From the NCBI GenBank assembly GCA_946803715.1, contig CAMPET010000087.1, forward strand, positions 1 through 31,922: a stretch of 31,922 bases of DNA. The letters run 5' to 3'. Made by a program: the position numbers and the translations under genes. Shown piece after piece: positions 18,805-29,500 of this stretch. Under the pieces are notes generated by a model that made no database searches, had not been told where the DNA came from, and saw only the letters and a list, made by a program, of their open reading frames with translations. Position 1 is the stretch's first letter. Each line of letters starts with the position of its first letter. The stretch is from Beroe ovata. Lineage: Eukaryota > Ctenophora > Nuda > Beroida > Beroidae.

Positions 18805-21800
18805 ATGCCTACAAAGATCCAGCAATTTCGACAGAGCTTAGCAACAGAGAGAGGTTTCCTACACTCAGCTATGAATGATTCTGACAGCGAGAGCAGAGTG
18901 AGTGTGCAATTAAAACATTTCCTTGTGTTTTTTCCAGTTTCGATCAGTTTAAACTCTGATATTATGTTATCAAATCATCCAGATGAACCAAACAGAGTCT
19001 GACAGACAATCAAAAGGGGATTCGCCATCCTTCGTCCAGCGACTCCTTGTTTTCTTCGGGCTTAACTACAAAACTGAACACAGGTAGTTAGGTGGTCAAT
19101 ACCTTGATTGTTTTTGGGTCCCATATTGAGTTTGATTCCCCATCTTTTCGTAAAGAGTCGACTGAATTTCTCGTTCAAAACTTAATGAAGATTAACTGAT
19201 GTTCAAACATGACAGCCAATGAAATTTCCTTGTGTTTAACTTCATATTTTTATCCAAGGCGAGCCAGTAGACCGTCAGTGTCGAGTAGTGTTAGTCGGAA
19301 ACAAACCAGCTCGCCCGAAGGAGGCCGTGATTACGATCATAGTAGCGGGAAAATTGAAAACAGCGCAGTTTATTCCAACCAGCAGGTGATTTACGTACAT
19401 CCTGTGATCCTTCATAAAGTACTGTTCTCATATCCCCGGGGGGGGGGGGGGGGGNNNNNNNNNACTTGACTGACACCCATTTATTGTCAGATCACGACAT
19501 TTCCACTCGCGATGTGTTATTGTCGATACCATTTGCGTCAGCATGAGAATTTGCGTCAGCTCCAGTTGCGGCATGATATACATACCACGTGTAATTTGGG
19601 CGTGGTCAGAGTAACACCCCCCCCCATTGCAGGCAGGATCAGGGCTATACGGAACTGGAAATGTTGAATGTCTGGCCGATCTTCCTGACATTCCTGATGA
19701 AGCTGTCGGCCACAACAACGCTATGAAAGATCATGCTCAGGTACAATTATAACATCATATTATTGGATGATTTTCGGAAAATAAAGTCACTTTATTTGTG
19801 TCAGTTTGTCAACGATAGCGTTCATCATTATAACTGGAGAATTTGGTAGATTTATTAAAGCACGACATTGAAGTTTGGTAGAATGCAGTGTATGGCATAC
19901 CTAGTCGATCAGGTTTTCAAATATCCCCAATTTTACGATATATCCCATGCCAAGGTGGATGTGATCCTGCCGGACATTGACCAGGCACTGGTTACCCTAC
20001 CCCAGAAGTTCAGTGACACTGACGCTAAGAAGGTGTTTTACCGTACATCGGTATTCCTGACAGTGCCCCTCATCACACTTCTTCTCTTTGCGGGTTTGTG
20101 TGGGCCACAAATTATACGACTATACCAAGTCACATTATGTCATATGTGTGACATATGATCACAATCGGGTACATGATAGATTTGACAATTCTAACATATT
20201 CTGTCAGGATTATCGAATCTTATTATGTTATCGGATTTATTATATACTTGACAGTAAGCTTATGATTCATCATATATATCAGCAAAATGGAATTAAAGCT
20301 ATGACTGCTGTTGATTGGTGTATGATGATAGCCAAATTGAAGTTCATCGAGTCTCACAATGACTGATCGGTAGCAAACCAGAATCAGCTGTATCATGCGT
20401 TACAGAAAAAACTTATTTCAATTCGAGAAGTTTTGCCACTATAACATTGCAGTGGATACTGCAAGTTGACCACATGCAGATGCAACTCAAGTCTCAACTC
20501 TCTCAATATTTCAGGTTTCGACGTTTATCAAGCTCTATCTCATAGTCCGGAAGTAAAGCGATACGAGATGAGAATTCTGCAAGGTATACTGCCTTGGGAT
20601 CACAATGTACAATATTGTATAATGTACAATGTGTAAAATGTACATTGTATAAACAAGATCGGGGTCCTTTCCGAGACAGACTTAAGTCTTGAAATTTACT
20701 TAAGTTAACATTGTAGTGTTAAGTTGCAATTGATTTTTGACTTAAGTTTGTTTTTCGACTTAAGTCAGTTTCGGACAGGACCCCCAGATCATCGTGTTAT
20801 TTCTGGTTCCATCAGGGATGAAGATCGGCAATCTGATGACGGAGATACTGCGAGAGCAATCCTTCACATTTAAATACGTCATGGATCTGTCAACCAGTAA
20901 TCTCAACAAATTGGAACACGCACAGGTATTATATACCTAAATTGGACACTCTGTGATGTAACCTTGAATTTGGGACACCATTTGATGGAATTTCACTGAC
21001 ACCACTGACTATATGGTGTCTCCTAGATCGAGACAGATAAGCGGATAAACGAACTCTATCGGACCGGTTTTCCCGAGTATCTCACTGTCACCAACCCCCA
21101 AGAGTACATCCTGTACACAGCCATGGGCAAGGGGTTCGTGGAATCGGAAACTGACAACTTGCAGATCAGTAACGCTAGTCTGAAATTCCTCCAGAAGAAA
21201 GAGGTTCGGATATATGTGCATTTTCTCGGAAAAGTTCGAATCATCAATGTTCGGTTTTTCAGTTTTCTTGATCGTGCACATACTTCGTTATTCTATAACT
21301 TCCCTCTCTAACTTATCTGCATGAATCACTTCATTAGGACGTGTTGTATAAGTTTCGTGAGATCCGAGTGCCCCCTCTGAACTCTACAATCAACAATCTA
21401 ACTCTACATGTCAACTCCTTCTACACCAAAGTCATGGAGATACTGGTCCAGTCTGTTGTTTACACCTTCAGCGAAGGTATTGTCTTAGCCATAAATTTGT
21501 CTTTCTGTCCGTATTTGAGTCGACTTTGATCTGTGCCCTGGAGTTGGAAATTGACAACGAATCAGTCGTGGAACGCCCTTGACATAACTGTATAGTTTGA
21601 TCGAATTGAATTCAGAGTAATTTTTGCTAATCGAGTGGCAAAAAATACTTTGAATGCAATTTCCGAGTCTAAATGAAATCACAATTGATTTTGATCGCTT
21701 GTCAGTTCCAAACTAATTCCTGAAATCATTTTTTGTTGGCAAGACTTGTAAAATCAGCTGAAACTTTAATTCATGTTCGTGACAAGCTGACTGTCAGTAC

Positions 21801-23537
21801 CATGACATAATGTCTACAAATCTATTTGACACCCATGGTGTCTTGAAACATGGTTCTGTTTGATTAAAATTTGAAGCATATCAATAAGTTTACCAACTGT
21901 ACCGTTCATCGAAATTATTATACGTTTACGTGTAACATTTCAATTACTCAGAACCTGCCCTATTTGGTACAAGAAAGTGGAAGATGCTGGTGGCGTTCAA
22001 GTGCTTGCTTGAGATTCAAAGTAGGGCGGCGAAAATCGATGCCATCGGCATGTTCTTCTATACTGAAGGTTGGTGGAAGAGATCTTCGGAAGAAATGAAT
22101 TTTATATATCTCCCATTCTTCCCAGGGTCAAGTCAGGGTCAATCTCAAACATTCTCATTGAAATGTAAATTCCTAGGTTATGCCGACGCAGAAAAGGTTC
22201 AGCTCATGATCGCCAATCAGGCGGTTGAGGACTACTGCTTCTCCAAGATCCTGATGTATGTCCCCGATCTTAAATCGGATACAGACAGACTGTCCGACGC
22301 CATCGAGCTCCTCCGAGATCACAGATACCGAATTCTCAATAACCAGAGTTTGGAGGCTTCTAAATCCATGGGAATCAACTGGATTGCTGGTAAGAACAGA
22401 TTTAACATGATTAGATTTTGACGAAAGTTCCTGGCGGTTTTGACGTATTGAGTCTGACGTGGTACCACTACCAACGAGTATCTACATAACGAGAGGGAGT
22501 TTTAATAATACCTACTTCCGCGAATTCCAAGATGTCAACTTCAAATCGCCGGTTCATCAAAGAGTCAAAGACAGGATGGAGCATATATCCAACACTGTCA
22601 ACTATTATACCTGCACCTGCTATGGTATCCCATGTTGAAGCGTAAACAAAATGGATCATTTGGAATGATTTAGCAAATATACAATTAAAAAATAAAATGG
22701 ATCAAAAACAACAATGGAATAAGATAACCAGTTTTACGGCCTGGAATCGAATTCTCGATTGACAGCGAAGTTCAAATGTTCACATCTCACTCCCTTTTTC
22801 TGCCATCTTCTCAATATTCCATCGCTTTAGGCCCAGCTTTTCAGCACACGCCATCACCAACCTCTTTGTGAATTTCTGTAGCTCCCGCAATCGAGTGAAG
22901 TAGATAATCCCATTCGCTACGGAATTCAGAACCACAGTATGAATGTAGATCACGTAATACGTCATGTAGTATGTCGTCCAATGTCCATTCCATATAGTAG
23001 TGTAGTCTATTTTGCCGTCCGAAAACAGCCACATAGCATCTGCCATTGTCAACACCCAGAACCATACATTTAGGACAAAATATGTGGTTATAAGAATGAG
23101 GATGGTAACCGTGGCCGCTCTTTTCCTCTGCCATGAGAATAGTTTGAGGGACATGTGAACGATTTCCGATGTCCGGTTTGCATCTGCACACCCGGCATCC
23201 TCCCCAAGCGGCTCGAGCGGCGTCGTGATGATCGTGCCGCTGAGCCGCTGTGATGTCATGGAGTACCTTTCCGTTCGGAGAGTTTTATCAGTCTTGTAGA
23301 GGTGTACGACCGTTGCTATGGAGAAAGCGGCTGCTGGAACAGCCGGGAGGAGAACTTCACACACGTAGAGGAGGAAGTAGAGGACTTTGTCGAGAGTCGT
23401 GGGTGACGCGGTGTTGATGTTGGATGCAGTGCACCCGAGAAATGGTGCCCGGAACTTGTAGGAAACACCCATGTACCAATAGTGCATTGTACTCTTGAAA
23501 ATCTGAAGATAATATGCTGTCTTAGGGAAGGGTGTGT

Positions 23538-23578
<41 letters not shown>

Positions 23579-26500
23579 TGAAATAGCTGTCGAATGACAT
23601 CTCAATTATCCTTTCTTAGGATTCTATTGATGGTCAGTGGCTGTACCTCTACCTATGTATTATGCTACATAATATGTCAGACACCGGTAACCACTTTAAG
23701 TGGTTACAATATAATGGCATTCTGGGAAGTTCTAGTTCCACGTGGCTCACAGTCACCCATGAATCACACACACGCAAACTCCTGATCTTTCTGACTGGCA
23801 AGCAATTTATCTATCTATCTTGCAAGTAGGTATGAAGTGGTGTACAATCGATCGGAATGAGAACTATAGTTCATCATAAGCAATAGGATGATGGATGATC
23901 TTATGGAGATCAAAAGTCTGCCTTGATAATGATAAGCCTAATGGAGTATGCTGTCCACTCTACACCTTAACAAATAACAGAGAAAGTATCATGTGTATGG
24001 TTACTGTGAAGTGTAAGCAATTACCTGGAGTGCTAGGTACACCAAGATAGTCAGAATGATGAATCTCTTCCTGTTTGTGCGCCACGGATACACCATACTC
24101 CGCCATCTCGTTATCGCTAGGAGCGCCATCAGGAATATGGAAAACCCGCCGCCGGTATGCCACACCAGGCCCCACAAGTTGCAGAAAAACTCGTCACGAA
24201 ACATGAGCGGAGCGCCGCCATTAAGCGCGGAGATGGAGGAGAAGACCATTATGAAGCTGAGGAAGAAGTCGGTGATGCTGATGGCGATGAAGATTGTCTC
24301 CGTCGCGGAGGGCTTCTTTTTCACGAAGTAGGAAACGCAGATGAAGTTAAGGAGGGTCCCAGCAAGGAACTCAATTATGGTCACAGTTCCGTTTGCCGTG
24401 AAGTAGTGTTGCCAGGTCGGCGAGCTGAAGTTCATTTTGTGTCCTGGCTAAATGGTGGGATTCATCGTTAATTATAATTGTTATTATGATTCGTGAGTGG
24501 GTACTGGGTAGTGAAATTTGTAACATTATATCTGGATTGTTTCAGCTCAAAACCGTACAGCTATAAGAATTGGAATGATCCCCAATCATACTGATATTGA
24601 ACAAATGGATTATTTATCTAATGTGTGATTAGGCTATCAACTTCTGTGACAGAGTGGTCTGTACGGAACCCCACGGTTTCGATTCCTTGTTTAACATGCC
24701 GTACAGCAAGGATCTCCACCGTGTTCGCCAGGCTAGGCACATAACCACTCTGTCTTGACCAAAGTCGATTTTATAAGTCTCGTTTACAGGAAATGTTTCC
24801 TTGTGTTTGACAACGAGTGCCCACACAGTACTCCATTACAACGAGTAGATGTTGTATAAGCTAGTCTTTATAGATAGACACCTATAAACATTAAACAACA
24901 ATCCATGGTATCAACAACAAATGATCGGAATGTCAGGTTCCATCCGCAATACAATTTTATTGTGATTGGATCCCATGCTCAACGTAAGCATAGCAACAAC
25001 CATGGCAACACTGCCCAAGCTAAAGCGTGGGAGTATCAAATGTCGGCGCGTTGCTACTGCCGGACTGTGTAGGCCTCATGAGATCCCGCCACGAAATGGC
25101 ATATCACCGATATAATGGATCCGACATGGTTTTTAAGTTGATGATCAGTACAGCTTGCGCGAACTTCTGTAAGTTACGGTAGGAACAAGCTGTCATCTCA
25201 TTATAGGATAGAGCAATAATTCCTCCCTTAACGGAGATGTATTAAACGTTTTGTCTCCAACAACAAGATCAATAATGTTGTATGTCTCTGCTTTAATTAA
25301 CTTTCTGTATAACTCCGGACTTCCTGTACCAGTTCAATTATGAAATTGAATAAATATAATGTATGGAGTTGTAGCAGTTGTTATTCAAGGAAGTGTCACA
25401 TATGTTGTGACGTTAGATCTTAGAAACCAATCGATCTACATGGTGGGTGTCCAATTCGGCAAATCCTGGGAGGTATTGGAGTCGCGTGATGCTAATAGAA
25501 AAAGGGAGCAGTTATACAACAAATTCTCAGACGTTATCAAATAACGCTATGTCGATACCATGCTATTTCTGCTCTAGCAAAAACCGGGGTTTATTCAAAT
25601 AGCTGCTATAGAAGCCTGGACGGATCGGCCAATTTGTAAGTAATTCTCTAGGTCTCCTAATCCTATTACTATGAAATATGGCATGATGGCATGTAATATG
25701 TGGAACATGTCCATACTCAATGATATGACAGTTGTACTACCAAGGACCCTTCTCTCACTTTGAGATCATGTCATATAGTTCTTGATGCTGTCATCTCATG
25801 ACAGCATCTTCTGGACACGCAAAGTATGCCAATCGCGAATTTGACAGCACCCAAATCTCTAGGAACCGAGCAAATGCAAAACGCAAGCATTTTGAAGAAC
25901 GCTTGCTATCTTAGGCCGGTTTGGCACGATGTCTGAACATGTGACGAGGCGTATCTCAGAGCAATAAAGCTTGGTTTGGTAACAATTATATGAAGACGCG
26001 AACTCTCCCCTTGAACTGCTGTTTAATCTGATCATCTACAGTGCTGAGGCTGTAGTGCAATTGTACAGAGCAGTGCTCACCATACTCATCACGTGACATT
26101 TGGTGATTATAATGCTGCTGTGGTGGCCGCGCTGCACCTGAACAACTTAGCACCTGAATTTGATATCTATGAAATGATTGCTACTACTCTCTGTGTATAT
26201 ATAGTACCGATAATAATAGTACCGGATATCGGTCCGATATCCGCTGTTATCAGATATATCTATTGTAGTAGTAGTGGTAACTGGTAGTACAGTGGTAACT
26301 GGTAGTACAGGGTCCTAGTAGTACAGTAGTAGTGGTGGTATAAGTACTGTGTCAGTAGTATATCGGGTCTGAGTGAATGTACTAGAGTCTCACAGAATTC
26401 GTGACCGCCCATCGACAGGCAATGACGAATGGGTGGAAGCCGGACTCTTGGTTGGGATCTAGAGTCCAATTATAACTACCCGGTTTGGATAGAAATGAAG

Positions 26501-29500
26501 AACAGCTTGAGTATCGGCCGACGGCCATGTCACTCGCTATTATGATGTGCCAACATACTAATACAACATTATGCTATAGTGGTCAATAACTATCGTCATC
26601 TTTGCAGTGGTCTACAGTTAAGATATGACTATGAGATACGTGAACATTGACCCAGACCATGAAATACGGGGTTTGTATGAAATTTGGAATGTGAACCCCA
26701 CACTCCACTGTAGCTTACCGTAGCTTATTATATGCAGAAACCAGCTCGCCCGCGAGTATGAACCATTGGCAAGTCATATTATTGGGAGTGCGATAACATT
26801 GTGCAAAATATGAACTATAATTATCAAAGAGCCTGTAGTGGGGATATATAATTCGAATGATAACTATTTACGCAAATTATGTATCGAGTTAGCGATAACG
26901 CGTGTCAAGTCACGCGGGCAGTCGAATGAATGGGTATCTGTGATCAGGCCTGAGGCTCCTTCACGAAACACTATTAGGAAGAAACTTAGGACTTCCTTCA
27001 TGGAGTTAGAACACCTTTTTAGCTGTCCTAACTTCCACTGAGTAATTCCTAACGCCTTCCTAAGTTTTTCGTGAAGTGTTATCGCAGCTCCATGGCTTCT
27101 GACAAAAATATCTGGCTGAAAGTCTGCAATAACGAAGCTGGTTGTATTCAAGTGGAAATCTGTGAGTTCCCACGAAATCTAAGAGTTCACCTGGAAATGA
27201 AGGAAATTGGATTGAAACCACCCAAAAACTAATAATGGGAGGCGTCTTCTGTTTTTCAATCAATCATATAATCAATCGATCCACCATTCCCATTCAATTT
27301 GGTTATATTAAAGTTTAAACCGTCATGCTATGAAACTTAATCAAAGTCTTGACTGACAAAGACTAATTGATTGGTTGATTGATCGGTCGATTTATTAACG
27401 ACTGTCTGGTGCAGCAGTTTTCGAAACATTTCAAATAACGATCAGAACAAGGAAATTGATCAGATCAATACGAGATCATTCATGCCGGTAAATGCGAACA
27501 TATTGATGGTCAAAGACTGTCATTATTCCGTTGGACAATCATTGGTCACGTCATTTCTTCCCAAATCCAATTTCCTGTCCGATCGATATATGATTACGCT
27601 TTAGCAGCTTACTCTGCAATGATTATGACATGTGGCGTTCTGCATGACGGCAGTTGCTCATTCCTGATGCAGCAATATCGAGAAAACTGGATTCTACTTT
27701 GGTCAATATTTTGGCTGACATATAATTTGGATGGATATGAGATAGTTGCAACAGAATCTGTCACACAACCGCATAGCATAATGATCATTGATTAATGATG
27801 GACTGCGCGGTTCATTCACACGACGGGATCCCCAAAATATTTAAACTATAAAGCCTACTTAGTTCGGGGTTCAGTTATCTGGTTAAGGGTTTATCATGGC
27901 GGTCATAAATGGCCTGTCTCGGGTAAGAATTGCAGTCGATATGAAAAATAGGAGTGGAGCAGTAGAAATCGCACAAAATAGCTAACGGCTATGATATTTA
28001 ATGCTAGCATATGCAAAATAGAATCGACACGCATAGTCATGCCTTCAGTCCAGAAATTCAGTAGAAAAATGCTCAATTTTAGAGAAGCAGATTTCAATCC
28101 TTCGAATCCTTGTCAAACATGCCAAATTCGTAGATATCCAATTTGAAAATCGCGCTTGGGTTGGCAAAGTTATTGGCACCTTATATCGGTTGTCAAAAAT
28201 TCGATTTCAATTTCTCGAAGTGTGGTGTAGTGATACCGATCGAAAATAAATAAAGATTACACGTGTGATGATATCTGGCGGGACTTCTTTGGGGAAGGGT
28301 TAATCAAAGTGTGTCTTTTCCCAGCCCATATCTGCCAATTCGTGTAACTTTGTAGTCCCTATCATGAGACAGTTCAATATAACAGATATTTAAGAATGAC
28401 ATAATTGACATGTGATATATAGCTGCCCAGTTTGATGATAAGCACGACAATGCATGCACATATGTCTTGATATACGCCCTAGACGCGGTGCATACAAACC
28501 TACATACTTGTTTATGTCAGTAATCTCAAAGAAAAACGATGTCTGAAAAAGTTTCAGTAAATTTAAGGAGACATGTGGCTGGGGAAGTGCCCATAGTTAC
28601 ATGGCTACAACAGGTAAGGGTACCAAACTGCCTAGTATGATATAATCCATTATGTAAAGCAAGTTCTTCCTCCATCCTATTACGGAATGCGTGGCGTAGT
28701 AAGCAATGTATGAAGTACCCATTTGGCTAGTGAGTCGGTGAGAATAGTGGTAAGTGCAATATATACTTCCCCTGAGATTACCATGAAGTAGCAGTTCCAG
28801 ACCACTCCTTTGACGAGCGTTACGGTAATGCATGTATCATACCTATTATAGCTACTTATATCCATGTTATACACGCTTATATCGACTGAAATGACATCAG
28901 CGGACGCAATTCCACGAGGAATTAGTTGTCTCCGACACATTAAGTTTTAAAACCAAAGGTTGGATTGAGTGAAAGGTCAGTTTATGAAATGGTTTGATCA
29001 TTTTACGAGGTTACATGGAGTCAATTTTGGTTAGTATTTAGTGCACATGAATGATTTAACGAAATGGAAGTATGACGCGGATTCTCGAATAAAACTTTAC
29101 CGCAACACTCACACAAAATCGAATTCAAATACGCATACCCCGAATTCAAACACGCATGTCATTCGAATACGCATATACCGCAAGAGGTAACCTTTTCGAG
29201 CACCTATTCGATTAGCGCTAAACTGTTAAAAATAAGCAATCCTCAAATCTATTCCGATTTTGGGTCGGTAGTTGAAGCACTCGAGTTCAGTCTCACTGAG
29301 ACTCTCAGTACGTCCCATGTGACCATGAAATCAATCTTCTCGTAAAATTAATGAGGCCGTCCACGATATGACAGGGGAATACCCGTGTTTTGAATTATAC
29401 GTCCAACCTGTCAACTTGAAGAAATCATGATCACGTCAGCATTATCAAAATAAGGTGTCAACATTGAGCCATGTTGAGGTGTGGGTATGTTATATATGTC

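Noticed and set aside
24640-24760. Possible tRNA-derived SINE or TIR element (ACAGAGTGGT ends, B-box-like GGTTTCGATTCC)
   Set aside because: The A and B boxes are too close, the T-stem does not pair, and no target duplication is seen. The 10-11-bp inverted ends alone are weak evidence.
28597-28940. Two overlapping minus-strand open frames with hydrophobic stretches that hinted at a second GPCR
   Set aside because: No conserved receptor motif, the frames overlap in different phases, and composition fits AT-rich non-coding sequence.
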